The translations under genes were made by a program, and so were the position numbers. The notes below the pieces were generated by a model. The model had not been told where the DNA came from. It saw nothing but the letters and a program-made list of their open reading frames with translations, and ran no database searches. This document shows, one piece after another, positions 1 to 8,596 of a DNA stretch of 64,000 bases. The DNA is from Sediminicola luteus (GTDB taxonomy: Bacteria > Bacteroidota > Bacteroidia > Flavobacteriales > Flavobacteriaceae), in the NCBI RefSeq assembly GCF_002514735.1, contig NZ_NBWU01000008.1:62001-126000 (forward strand). Direction: 5' to 3'. Numbering within the stretch: position 1 is the first letter of the stretch; the number at the start of each line of letters is the position of its first letter.

Positions 1-87
1 ATTTTTTGGTTTCAGGGAATGCCCTGAACGATTTCTCTTGGTCTGGATTTAAATTGCCAACAGTTAATAATCCAAAAACCAATTGTT

Positions 88-534
88 ATGAAAACCCTGA
101 GAACCCTTTGTTATGTAGCTGCTGCCTTAAGTCTTTTTCTGAGTTGTAAGGCCGAACCCTTGGAGGGCGATGAACAGGCCCCCGTAATCGAGATTATGTC
201 TCCGGTAGAGAATGAAGAATTCTATACTATTGCCAGCAATACGGCACCTAGTGTTTTACAGATTCGCGCCAAGGCTACTGATAATAATGCGGTAACCTTC
301 GGCATATTAACCATAGCAGATCCCAACGGTGATCTGGCCGATGTAGATTTTGATACCAACATCAAAGAAAACAATACCGTAATGGAGCTGTCTTCTGATT
401 TTAGTACAGACACGCCAGGTACCTATACCCTGCGTTTTTTGTTCAGGGATGCCAATGGAAATGAGGCAAGTACCTCTAGAACGGTACGATGCCTGCATGT
501 TGGGGGTGATACCGATCTGGCCGCAAAAAACTAG
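88..534 (+). CDS. Small Ig-like lipoprotein, function unknown
   Basis: This 148-residue protein begins with a hydrophobic signal segment ending in a lipobox (LFLSC, Cys20), so it should be a lipid-anchored envelope protein. The remainder (about 30-140) looks like one beta-sandwich of the kind found in Bacteroidota DUF4625/Ig-like lipoproteins: it opens with a PVIEIMSP strand and ends with an FRDANGN turn followed by a last strand. No catalytic motif is visible. It is the first of four same-strand genes for surface or secreted proteins (to 4133), about 100 bp ahead of the head-repeat adhesin, so an envelope or binding role is inferred. The lipoprotein call is firm; the fold assignment is tentative. 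Confidence 0.7.
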   Translation: MKTLRTLCYVAAALSLFLSCKAEPLEGDEQAPVIEIMSPVENEEFYTIASNTAPSVLQIRAKATDNNAVTFGILTIADPNGDLADVDFDTNIKENNTVMELSSDFSTDTPGTYTLRFLFRDANGNEASTSRTVRCLHVGGDTDLAAKN

Positions 535-633
535 GCGGCTTCAGATGGGTTTGGGTAACTGATCTTGCCCTAGCGCCCACTCCAAAAAGCAAAAAAGCAT
601 TTGCATTTCCCATACGAATGAAAAAATCAAAAG

Positions 634-2685
634 ATGAAACAGCTTTTCTATCGCATTAGTTTGCTCCTCCCTCTTTTGGGGTTTTGCCAGCACGGAATCA
701 ACTATAAGGCCATAATCCATGATGCCGATTCGGTCGCGACAAACCGCGGGCTTATCCTCCAATTCAGCATTATAGAAAATGCAACTACCGAAGTTTATGT
801 AGAAACGCATAGTTTGACCACCGATGCCTTTGGTATCATTGTGACCCAAATTGGGGAAGGCGCGCCTACGCTGGGTAGTTTCCAAACTTTGGACTGGTCC
901 CGGGAGTATTTTCTGGGCGTGCGGATGGATTTGGGCAATGGATGGATAGATTTAGGAACCTCGGCCTTTAAAAATGTGCCTTATGCCTTTCATGCCCAAA
1001 CAGCCACCAGTCTTAGCGGTCCACTTCCGGATAGGGGTAATCTAGAGAAAATAGAGGAGAACGGGCAGCAAGGCTATCGTTTAGTCGATGCCAATCCAGA
1101 AAACCATGGCAATATCGGGGATTTTGCGGTCGATCTTTCGCATCAATCCTATCCTTCGGAAACTACGGGTGCCACCGGAACCTATGCGTTCGCGGCCGGT
1201 AATAATACCTCGGCCACCGGTGAGGCTGCTATTGCCATGGGGCAGATCGCCCAAGCTACCGATTTTGGGGTGGCTTTGGGGTATGGGGCCAGTGCCGAGG
1301 GCCATTACGGCTTGGCCTTGGGATATAACCCTACCGCTGCGGAACGATATTCCATTGCCATTGGGGGTAGTAGCTATGCGGCATCCGAGGCGTCGGCGGC
1401 CATAGGATGGGGTACTTGGGCCCAGAGTCGTTCAGAAACGGCCATGGGACGATATAATACCCTGTATACCCCTGAAATCGAAACCGGATGGTCGCCAAAC
1501 GATCGTCTTTTCATAATCGGTAATGGCTCTAGTGCAGGTAGTCGTAGCGATGCCCTTATCATCCGGAAAAATGGGAATACCGAAATCAATGGGGCATTGA
1601 CCATAGACGCTACCAACGATGATACAGGCTATACCCTGCCTAAGGCCAAGGGCGATGCCGGGGCGGTTTTGGTTATGGATGCCAATGGTACCGATACCCG
1701 TTGGCAAAATGCCGATGGTTTCGGACAACTCCTAAAAGTACGATCCGGTTTTAACCAGGGCTTCCGGATCAATGGTAATAACCCTATGTATTATGGTGAA
1801 ATTGGCGATAGGGCAGTAGATCTAAGTATGGCGACAGTAGGCAATGCTATCGGTGCCACTGGCGATTTTTCCGTAGCTATGGGTAAAGATGCCCGGGCAA
1901 CGGGAATATATGCGGTGGCTATTGGAAACGGACCTTTGGCCTCGGGCCAAGAGTCGGTGGCCATGGGCCGGCTTACCGAGGCCACGGGCAATTTCTCTAC
2001 CACCATGGGCGGGAATACGAAGGCCGAAGGTACCTACGCCACGGCTATAGGTTTTGGTACCCTAGCCGTAGGCGATGCAGCCACGGCCCTGGGGGTGGGT
2101 TCCCAAGCCCTTGGTTATGCCTCTATGTCCGTGGGACTGTCTAGTATTGCCGTCGGCGAGTACTCGACCAGTATGGGATTGGGAACGATGACCGAAAGTA
2201 TGGGCCAAACCGCATTAGGGCTTTATAACACCATAGCGTCGGGGTCTGAGGACACTTTTGAGAATACGAATCGCTTGTTCGTAATCGGGAATGGGACTGC
2301 GCCCAACAACCGCAGTGATGCCCTTGTTTTGCTCAAAAATGGAAATGCGACACTACATGGTAACCTGACTTCGGAAGAAATCCATGGAACCGATTCTGGC
2401 GATGCCGATATGAAGGCCTATATCTACGGACTGGTAGCCCCAAGTGGGGGGCGGTCGGCGGCATCTTCCGAGGGCTTTACCGTAGACCGTAGGGCACAAG
2501 GTGTCTACAGGGTCAATTTTAGCAACCCACCGGCCAGCCCCAGTAGCTATATCGCCATAGCTTCTTTAAACGATATCGGTTTTATCACCACCACCCGAGA
2601 ACGGAACTATGTGCTGGTCAATACCTACGATACCTCAGGGACCCTGGCCGATCGTTCCTTCAGTTTTGTGGTCTATAAAAAATAA
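634..2685 (+). CDS. Surface protein with two YadA-like (Hep/Hag) head-repeat blocks
   Basis: This 683-residue secreted protein has a signal peptide (cleavage near LLGFCQ). It holds two blocks of about 14-residue left-handed beta-roll repeats (roughly 175-275 and 395-530), with recurring units such as AIAMGQIAQATDFG and ATAIGFGTLAVGDA. These are typical of trimeric autotransporter adhesin heads. Each block is followed by the same cap: TAMGRYNT or TALGLYNT, then RLFIIGNG or RLFVIGNG, then a SDAL...KNGN strand. No YadA-type coiled-coil stalk or membrane anchor follows; the C-terminus is a short beta domain. The following gene starts 3 bp downstream and carries a T9SS sorting domain. An adhesive or matrix role is inferred. 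The two blocks look like an internal duplication. Confidence 0.8.
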   Translation: MKQLFYRISLLLPLLGFCQHGINYKAIIHDADSVATNRGLILQFSIIENATTEVYVETHSLTTDAFGIIVTQIGEGAPTLGSFQTLDWSREYFLGVRMDLGNGWIDLGTSAFKNVPYAFHAQTATSLSGPLPDRGNLEKIEENGQQGYRLVDANPENHGNIGDFAVDLSHQSYPSETTGATGTYAFAAGNNTSATGEAAIAMGQIAQATDFGVALGYGASAEGHYGLALGYNPTAAERYSIAIGGSSYAASEASAAIGWGTWAQSRSETAMGRYNTLYTPEIETGWSPNDRLFIIGNGSSAGSRSDALIIRKNGNTEINGALTIDATNDDTGYTLPKAKGDAGAVLVMDANGTDTRWQNADGFGQLLKVRSGFNQGFRINGNNPMYYGEIGDRAVDLSMATVGNAIGATGDFSVAMGKDARATGIYAVAIGNGPLASGQESVAMGRLTEATGNFSTTMGGNTKAEGTYATAIGFGTLAVGDAATALGVGSQALGYASMSVGLSSIAVGEYSTSMGLGTMTESMGQTALGLYNTIASGSEDTFENTNRLFVIGNGTAPNNRSDALVLLKNGNATLHGNLTSEEIHGTDSGDADMKAYIYGLVAPSGGRSAASSEGFTVDRRAQGVYRVNFSNPPASPSSYIAIASLNDIGFITTTRERNYVLVNTYDTSGTLADRSFSFVVYKK

Positions 2686-2688
2686 ACG

Positions 2689-3276
2689 GTGATGGAAAGA
2701 CTCCTTTTGTTCGTATTCCTCATAGTAAGTCAGGCGACCTTTGCCCAAGTACGGGTCAAGACCTCCGTAATGGATAATGGGGGCGATCTGGCCCAAATAG
2801 GAGGGGTGCATGTTATTTCCACCGTAGGTGAAGTTGTGGTACAAGAACATACCATAGCAGATCTAGAGATTTCCGAAGGATTTCTGGGTAAGTCCATGCT
2901 AACCATATATTTAGCCGACGATGCCGACGATGCCGACGATGCCGACGATGCCGACGATGCCGACGATGCCGACGATGCCGATGATGCCGACGATGCCGAC
3001 GATACTGCGGACGAGGGAGATAATCCGATCATATTGGATGAGGTGATTGGCCTGTTCCCCAACCCTACCGTAAATGAGGTACGCTTTCAACTTCCGCAAG
3101 GGGCCAACTTTATTGTTTCCATACATGATGTTAGCGGGAAACACCTCATTACCCGCTCGGCCAACCAAACCGATTTTGTCCTCGATTTAACCGCCCAAGC
3201 CAAAGGCCTCTATATTATATCGATGGTAAACCAAAACAACGGGCAATTCCATGCCTTTAAAATCATAATGCAATGA
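2689..3276 (+). CDS. T9SS C-terminal-domain secreted protein with ADD repeat
   Basis: This 195-residue protein has a signal peptide (MERLLLFVFLIVSQATFAQ after an initial Met), a short N-terminal domain (20-72), ten consecutive Ala-Asp-Asp triplets (about 76-105) and a type A Por-secretion sorting domain from about 120 (FPNPTVNEVRFQL, VSIHDVSGK, and a final KGLYIISM-type strand). It is therefore predicted to be exported by the type IX system. The acidic repeat could bind Ca2+ or act as a spacer; that is inference. It sits 3 bp after the head-repeat gene and its stop overlaps the next start (ATGA), so the three genes are probably co-transcribed and translationally coupled. Confidence 0.8.
   Translation: MMERLLLFVFLIVSQATFAQVRVKTSVMDNGGDLAQIGGVHVISTVGEVVVQEHTIADLEISEGFLGKSMLTIYLADDADDADDADDADDADDADDADDADDADDTADEGDNPIILDEVIGLFPNPTVNEVRFQLPQGANFIVSIHDVSGKHLITRSANQTDFVLDLTAQAKGLYIISMVNQNNGQFHAFKIIMQ
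2914..3003 (+). repeat. 9-bp in-frame minisatellite, 10 copies
   Basis: The unit GCCGACGAT is repeated ten times without interruption; one copy differs by a single silent base (GCCGATGAT). Each unit encodes Ala-Asp-Asp. The unit length is a multiple of three, so slippage would change the linker length without a frameshift. Confidence 0.97.
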
Positions 3277-4133
3277 GAACCATTTTAATGTTATTGATCA
3301 GTATGACCGCATTTTCACAAACCGCCTTCAATGGTATTGCCATTAATGCGCATATACCCCAAGGCTGGCAAGTACAGGAAGAGAATTATGGTCAGATTTT
3401 GTTGGCCAATCCCAACGAACAGGCTGCCTTGATCTTGATGGAACATGGTTGGGGCTCTGAACAACAGCTTTTGCAGAATATGCAGCAGAATATTCAAGAA
3501 GAGGGTATGGAGGCGGCCTTGGCCAGTGATATCATGCAGCTTGAAAATGGCGACTATATAGCCTTGTACCAAGGGTATGCCAACCAACAGGAGATTATTT
3601 TGGTGGCCGTGGTCTCTCGAAGTAGTTTATGGGGCATTGGCGGGGTCATGACCTTGGTTATGGCATCCAAACCGAGTTTTAACGATGCCTTGCAAGACCT
3701 GGCCGTGGTGGTTTCCAAATCGATTAAATACCGCACTTTTATGAATGCGCAGGCCCAACAACGTGCCGCTATGTTCAAGGGGAGGAAATTAGTAAAATAT
3801 AGTTCCAATCATACTTCGGATTACTATGGGGACATCAGTATCGCATCAAGGAGTAAGACGACCATAAATTTTTGTTCGAGTGGCCGATTTGCGCTTGATG
3901 GCTATTCCGAATTTAGTGCCGGTGGCCCGGCCATGGATGGTGAAGTGTCTTCCGACAATAGTGCAGGGGTAGGGTTGTGGAGCCTTATGGTCATAAACGA
4001 TTATATGGTGCTACGCTTGGTCTCCAACGCCGGAGAGGTGAATTATATGCCCATAGAACGTTATACCGAAGATGGTGCTTTTTACATTAATGGTGATAAG
4101 TGGGTAATCGGTGGAAGCGAAATCTGTAATTAA
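3273..4133 (+). CDS. Secreted protein with C-terminal lipocalin-like domain, unknown
   Basis: This 286-residue protein has a short signal peptide ending near AFSQ. The start ATG overlaps the stop of the T9SS gene (ATGA). Residues 20-150 look like an alpha/beta region that may bind or process small ligands; residues about 170-286 form a beta-rich module rich in Ser, Gly and Tyr (NHTSDYYGD, FCSSGRF, then a VGLWSLMV strand), resembling the lipocalin-like domains that end many bacterial secreted proteins. No active site is recognised. Its position ties it to the upstream surface proteins. Secretion is well supported; the function is unknown. Confidence 0.65.
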   Translation: MRTILMLLISMTAFSQTAFNGIAINAHIPQGWQVQEENYGQILLANPNEQAALILMEHGWGSEQQLLQNMQQNIQEEGMEAALASDIMQLENGDYIALYQGYANQQEIILVAVVSRSSLWGIGGVMTLVMASKPSFNDALQDLAVVVSKSIKYRTFMNAQAQQRAAMFKGRKLVKYSSNHTSDYYGDISIASRSKTTINFCSSGRFALDGYSEFSAGGPAMDGEVSSDNSAGVGLWSLMVINDYMVLRLVSNAGEVNYMPIERYTEDGAFYINGDKWVIGGSEICN

Positions 4134-4167
4134 AAGCTATGTTCTGTTCAATTTTTGATACATTTAA

Positions 4168-6135
4168 ATGTTAAAAATTCCGCTTTTGAAAGCCACGCGC
4201 CTTATTCCGTTTTTAATCTGCAGTCTAAGTGTTTTGTACTGCCAAGGTCAAGTAATGGCGACCATCGATAGCCTGAAGAATGACTTAAAAAGAACCGAGG
4301 TTACCGATTCTACCTATATTACCAATAACCTGCTTATTGGCGGTTATTTTGCTTCGGTCAATATAGATAGCAGCGGGGGTTATATGCGAAAGGCCATTAA
4401 AAGGTCATTGGCCACGGATCGGTATAAGATCGTAAAGGGTCTCGGTAACCTGGGGCTTATCCATTTTTATCAATCCAATGCCGACTCGGCACGCTATTAC
4501 TATGACCGTGCCTTAGAATATTTAGATCAGAAAGATAATGCTGTAGAGCGTTCTACGATTTATGCCAATTATGCCCTGTCTTATCAAAACTCAGATGCCC
4601 ATGAAAAGCGATTGGAGTACAGTCAGAAGGCAATCGATTTGGTGGAAGATGACCCCAAGGAAGTGTGCTTGTTGTATTTTAACCATTCTTTGATCTTACA
4701 AGAATTGGACGATATCAAAGGGGCCAGGGCCTATTTGGAAAAAGCCTGGGAAACCAGTAATATCTCAAAGGATTATCGTGTAAATGCCGCTGCATTAAAA
4801 CGTTTGGCACAATACAGTATTGAAGATAATGACTTAGATCAGGCCAGGGCTTATCTAGAAGAAGGCTTGGAACTTTGCGATATTTTGCAGTCTCCGGAAA
4901 CCAATTATCATATTTATAGCGAATTGGGTAAACTGTACGATACCATGGGGCTTTATGGTAAAGCCGGTCCCTTTTTGAAAAAAGCCCACCAGAATGCCGT
5001 GGCCCGTAATCATAAGTTCGAGATCATGGCCTCCTATATTTATTTAGGGAAACATGAATTCCTTCAAGGAAATTACTCCAAGGCAAACGACTATTTTGAA
5101 CGATTCGAGGCCTTGTACCAAATCCATCCAGAGCCAAAGTTAGGGGTACAGGCCTATGCTACTTGGGGCGGATCTGAACATAAACGGGGGAGGTATAAAA
5201 AATCCAATGAAATTTATTCGAAGTATATAAAATTGAAGGATTCGGTCTTTTCCGAGAACAGTAGAAAGGCCGTGGCCGACGCCGAAACCAAATACCAGAC
5301 CGAAAAGAAGGATAAGGAGATAGCCACCCAACAATTGGCCTTGAGCGAGCAAGAAGCACAAATCCAGAAGAAACAGGCGCAGAACAACTATATGCTAGGG
5401 GCCGTTTTGTTTTTGGCTACGGCGGGACTCTTATTACTCTTTTTGTTTAAACAACGCCAAAAGCGAAAAAACCAAGAATTATTAACCTTAAAGCGCGACT
5501 TTCAGATAAAAACCTTGGAGTCGTTGATTGAAGGGGAGGAAAAAGAACGTTTACGTGTAGCCAAAGAGTTGCACGATGGGGTTAATGGCGATTTAGCCGC
5601 CATCAAGTATAAATTGTCTTCGCTCTTGGAAATGAACCATACCGTAATACAAGAGGCGATTACCATGATCGATGATTCCTGTAAACAGGTCCGGGCCATT
5701 TCGCATAATCTAATCCCTCCTTCTTTGGAGAACTTCGATTTGGTAGAGGCTACCCAGATTTTTTGCTCGAATTTGAACGATGTACTTCCCGAAACTGAAA
5801 TTGTATTCCTTCATATCGGTGAAACTGTCGGTATGCCGAAAAAGGCTGAGGTAAATGCCTTTAGGATCATTCAGGAACTGGTGAACAATGCGGTACGCCA
5901 TGCAGAAGCCACCCAAATAGACGTTCAACTTAGCTCACGTGAAAACACGGTACAGATTACCGTAGAGGACGACGGAAAAGGATTCGATTCGGAGAAGTTG
6001 GGTAATGAGGGGATTGGCTTGGGTAATGTGAGATCTCGTATAGATTACTTGAAGGCTACGACAGATTTTATATCCAATGAAAAGGGAACCTCGTATACCA
6101 TAGAATTTAATAAAGATGAAATATATGGTGACTAA
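4168..6135 (+). CDS. TPR-containing sensor histidine kinase (HisKA_3 type)
   Basis: This 655-residue membrane kinase has a signal or anchor segment, tetratricopeptide repeats over roughly 35-375 (predicted periplasmic sensor part), a single membrane helix near 406-426 (NYMLGAVLFLATAG), then a HisKA_3 dimerisation segment with the phospho-acceptor His469 in ELHDGVNGDL. A GHKL ATPase follows, with N-box (ELVNNAVRHAEA), G1 (DDGKGFD) and G2 (GIGLGNV). The kinase and regulator genes overlap, so they form a dedicated pair. This is the standard NarX/DegS-like arrangement seen with extracytoplasmic TPRs in Bacteroidota. The signal is not evident; the upstream surface-protein cluster is a plausible target. 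Confidence 0.93.
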   Translation: MLKIPLLKATRLIPFLICSLSVLYCQGQVMATIDSLKNDLKRTEVTDSTYITNNLLIGGYFASVNIDSSGGYMRKAIKRSLATDRYKIVKGLGNLGLIHFYQSNADSARYYYDRALEYLDQKDNAVERSTIYANYALSYQNSDAHEKRLEYSQKAIDLVEDDPKEVCLLYFNHSLILQELDDIKGARAYLEKAWETSNISKDYRVNAAALKRLAQYSIEDNDLDQARAYLEEGLELCDILQSPETNYHIYSELGKLYDTMGLYGKAGPFLKKAHQNAVARNHKFEIMASYIYLGKHEFLQGNYSKANDYFERFEALYQIHPEPKLGVQAYATWGGSEHKRGRYKKSNEIYSKYIKLKDSVFSENSRKAVADAETKYQTEKKDKEIATQQLALSEQEAQIQKKQAQNNYMLGAVLFLATAGLLLLFLFKQRQKRKNQELLTLKRDFQIKTLESLIEGEEKERLRVAKELHDGVNGDLAAIKYKLSSLLEMNHTVIQEAITMIDDSCKQVRAISHNLIPPSLENFDLVEATQIFCSNLNDVLPETEIVFLHIGETVGMPKKAEVNAFRIIQELVNNAVRHAEATQIDVQLSSRENTVQITVEDDGKGFDSEKLGNEGIGLGNVRSRIDYLKATTDFISNEKGTSYTIEFNKDEIYGD

Positions 6136-6757
6136 AATCGCGATTACCGATGACCATGAATTGGTACTCCAAGGCATAGCGACTATGCTGGAGAATACCT
6201 CCGAGGTAGTGATAGCAGGCTTGTATAAAAATGCAGCGGAGACCAAGCAAGGTATGGCCGATGAATTGCCCGATGTTTTACTACTCGATATAAACCTGCC
6301 CGATATAAATGGTATTGATCTAGCCAAACAATTGCTAAAAAAGTATCCCGATCTAAAAATACTGGCCCTCACCAATTTTGAAGATGTTTCTTTTGTAAAA
6401 CGGATGCTTAAAATTGGGGTTCAGGGGTATTTACTTAAGAATACCGATAAGTTAGAACTATTAACCGCGATCTCCACGGTTTTGTCAGATGAGGTTTATT
6501 TACAATCCGATATTCAAAAGAAGCTTCTCAGTCAGACCAAAAAACCGGCGGATAATGGTTTAAAACCTAAATTAACCCGTAGGGAACAAGATGTTTTGGT
6601 AGCCATTTCAGAAGAATTGACCACTCAAGAAATTTCAGAAAAACTATTTATTAGCCCCAAAACGGTAGAAACCCATCGTATGAATATTATGAGTAAGCTT
6701 GGTGCCAAAAATAGTGTAGGCATTATTAAGATCGCCTTAGAAAAAGAATTGTTATAG
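6116..6757 (+). CDS. LuxR/NarL-family response regulator
   Basis: This 213-residue regulator has a receiver domain (1-125) with acidic pocket D12/D13, phospho-acceptor Asp58 in LLLDINLPD, and the conserved Lys in YLLKNTD. A C-terminal LuxR-type helix-turn-helix (about 150-210) carries LTRREQDVL and ISPKTVETHRMNIMSKLG. It overlaps the kinase gene by 20 bp from the first ATG, or by 11 bp from the ATG at 6125; either start keeps the receiver intact. It is the cognate regulator of the TPR kinase. Its stop lies 5 bp from the stop of the convergent gene. Confidence 0.94.
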   Translation: MKYMVTKIAITDDHELVLQGIATMLENTSEVVIAGLYKNAAETKQGMADELPDVLLLDINLPDINGIDLAKQLLKKYPDLKILALTNFEDVSFVKRMLKIGVQGYLLKNTDKLELLTAISTVLSDEVYLQSDIQKKLLSQTKKPADNGLKPKLTRREQDVLVAISEELTTQEISEKLFISPKTVETHRMNIMSKLGAKNSVGIIKIALEKELL

Positions 6758-6762
6758 CCGAA

Positions 6763-7344
6763 CTAAGCCTTCTGTTCCATTTTCCAAAACTCCCACCATT
6801 TCCGGTTTTCATCTATAGGTAATGTCTCATCTGAAGATACCAAGGGTAACCTGTTTTCTATGGTATCTAGTTGAAACCGAACGGCCTTGTCGGTAGGATC
6901 TATGTCTTGTACGCGCTGCCCTATCAGGGTTTCGATTTGATGACAAATAATGTCATACAGCTCATCGGTTTCCTTTTCCTTGGCCAGTCGTTTACCACTA
7001 TCTTGCAAGCGTTTCCCGTTTATTTCTAAAACCGCCCGTAATTCCTTACCATCTTCGCAATAATTTAAATGGTAGGCCTTTTGGGTTTCCGAAAGGGCGA
7101 AACATAGGGTGTTTACATGAGGTAGGGCACAGGTTTCGGCATAGCGCTCCATATCGAGGAACAAAATCGTGCCTTGCTTGCCGAAATAGACATCGCATTC
7201 ATTGGCCTGCCTATTATTGTCTGCTGCCGATTTAAAATCTATTGGCCTGGGGGCACTGAGTTTAAATCCAAGATGAGTTGCCAATTCATATATTCGGCCA
7301 TGCATATTTTGGTTTATGGCCAAGCCTGAGATATTATATCCCAT
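6763..7344 (-). CDS. Conserved-looking cytoplasmic protein of unknown function
   Basis: This 193-residue soluble protein has no signal peptide or membrane segment. It starts MGYNISGLAI and ends in a Trp-rich KWWEFWKMEQ. Codon use matches its neighbours and it is the only long frame in the interval, so it is very likely a real gene. The sequence has a mixed alpha/beta pattern and several Cys residues (C49, C72, C81 and two more) that do not form a recognisable motif. I do not recognise the family. It is convergent with the response regulator and separated by 392 bp from the next gene on its own strand, so it is probably transcribed alone. Confidence 0.75.
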   Translation of the reverse strand: MGYNISGLAINQNMHGRIYELATHLGFKLSAPRPIDFKSAADNNRQANECDVYFGKQGTILFLDMERYAETCALPHVNTLCFALSETQKAYHLNYCEDGKELRAVLEINGKRLQDSGKRLAKEKETDELYDIICHQIETLIGQRVQDIDPTDKAVRFQLDTIENRLPLVSSDETLPIDENRKWWEFWKMEQKA

Positions 7345-7736
7345 AGGGGTGATTATTTAATGGTTGTTAATGTGTTTAATAGACGGATTGGGCAAGATTA
7401 CAATGCCTTTGTAACCGAGCTTTAAAAGTTTTCTTTAAAGAGAGGTGTTTTTATTGATTTTGTTGGTTGACAGGTTTTAAATATAGACTTAAATATAAGA
7501 ATATTAGAATTGGTTTTTATTCCTAGTGTTATGTGGGTTACGCGATAAAACTAGCTAGATTCTTAGCGTAAAGCAACTAAAATGAAGGAATAACCCTCAT
7601 TTTGTAAACTTTTTATTAGTCTACTGACCGAATAAATTGTTTTAGGATTAACATAAATATGTTCTTATTGCGCAAAATAAAACAAGACTGGTGTGGTGCC
7701 AGCAACAGGGTAGTTTACTAGAAATGGAAAGTTGGC
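7345..7736. other. 392-bp intergenic region
   Basis: No coding frame is seen. The region is AT-rich and should hold the promoter of the unknown gene ending at 6763. It has an imperfect inverted repeat at about 7580-7604 (AAAATGA and TCATTTT arms) and a weak hairpin at 7688-7702 that, read on the minus strand, is followed by a T-rich run and could terminate transcription of the barrel-protein gene. Confidence 0.4.
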
Positions 7737-8573
7737 TTAAATACTGCTGCCTAATTGGATTAAATTCACACTAATAATCAAATAGGCCGTTTCTCCCAAG
7801 GGATTCATGAGCATACTGGCCTTAACGGGTAGTTTTAGCCCAGGGTTAAGTTTAAATTGTTTGGTAAAACTAAGTCCAATATTATTTATACCGGCTTTAT
7901 CGCCATAAAAGGTGGGGCCATTGAAATCGTGCCAGCTAAAACTGCCTCCCAAATGAAGATTTAGCTTGTTGTTGTTCCAATACCAGTTGTGCTTTAATTC
8001 TATGTATTGCGAATACCTTTGGTCGGTTCGAACGGTGTAGGATTCATCTCCAGCTTCTATTGTCAAAATATCGGTATCCCGTCCGAACAAAAAAGTAGAG
8101 GTGTTCAAATCCCATCGGTTTTGATTGTCTAGTTTTATATGTACCAAAAAATCGAGCAGCCCCCGGGTAGTGGCCTTGTCAAAATCGAATAAACCTGTTG
8201 GTTCGGGTATATCAGTAATACCTGAAGTAAAATTGTAATAATAGTCTAGGCGCAGGTCGAATCGAGCTTTGTGAAAGATTACGATAAAATCGGTTTCTTG
8301 ATAACTCGCATCAAAGGCTACCCCACCATACATGCCAAAAATCCAATCTCCCGTTAGGTATCCAGCATTGGCGGCCAGGGTTGGGGCTTTACCGGGTAGA
8401 AGTCCCCTAAAGTAGTTTTGTGATTTTAAGGTAAGGGACATATCCCATCGGGGGGTAGTTTGGGAGATATCGAATAAGCTATCTTCTACAATGGTGTCTT
8501 CTTGTTGGGCCAAACAAAGATTGGCTACCAAACCTAAAAGACAGTACAACCCGATTTTATATGGGTTAAACAT
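7737..8573 (-). CDS. Outer-membrane beta-barrel protein
   Basis: This 278-residue protein has a signal peptide (cleavage near NLCLAQ). The mature part has alternating hydrophobic and polar strands with many aromatic residues, from SLTLKSQNYFRG to the last strand near ISVNLIQL, as expected of a monomeric outer-membrane barrel. The SQNYFRG and GWxFG-like start resembles Gcw_chp-type proteins (TIGR02001), but that match is from memory. It is the last gene of the minus-strand series that starts with SusC at 19845 and lies 23 bp after the amidohydrolase gene, so a role in uptake or sensing of that locus's substrate is inferred. Confidence 0.7.
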   Translation of the reverse strand: MFNPYKIGLYCLLGLVANLCLAQQEDTIVEDSLFDISQTTPRWDMSLTLKSQNYFRGLLPGKAPTLAANAGYLTGDWIFGMYGGVAFDASYQETDFIVIFHKARFDLRLDYYYNFTSGITDIPEPTGLFDFDKATTRGLLDFLVHIKLDNQNRWDLNTSTFLFGRDTDILTIEAGDESYTVRTDQRYSQYIELKHNWYWNNNKLNLHLGGSFSWHDFNGPTFYGDKAGINNIGLSFTKQFKLNPGLKLPVKASMLMNPLGETAYLIISVNLIQLGSSI

Positions 8574-8596
8574 AGGTTGGCGATTTTATGGATGTG

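Noticed and set aside
12-27. Terminator at the left edge (TCAGGG/CCCTGA hairpin)
   Set aside because: The stem has no T tract on either side in the needed position, and the upstream gene is outside the window.
1374-1728. Antisense frames opposite the head-repeat gene
   Set aside because: They are shadow frames created by the repeated, low-stop codon content of the real gene.
2914-3003. CRISPR or non-coding satellite at the 9-bp repeat
   Set aside because: The repeat is in frame inside a secreted protein, with no spacers.
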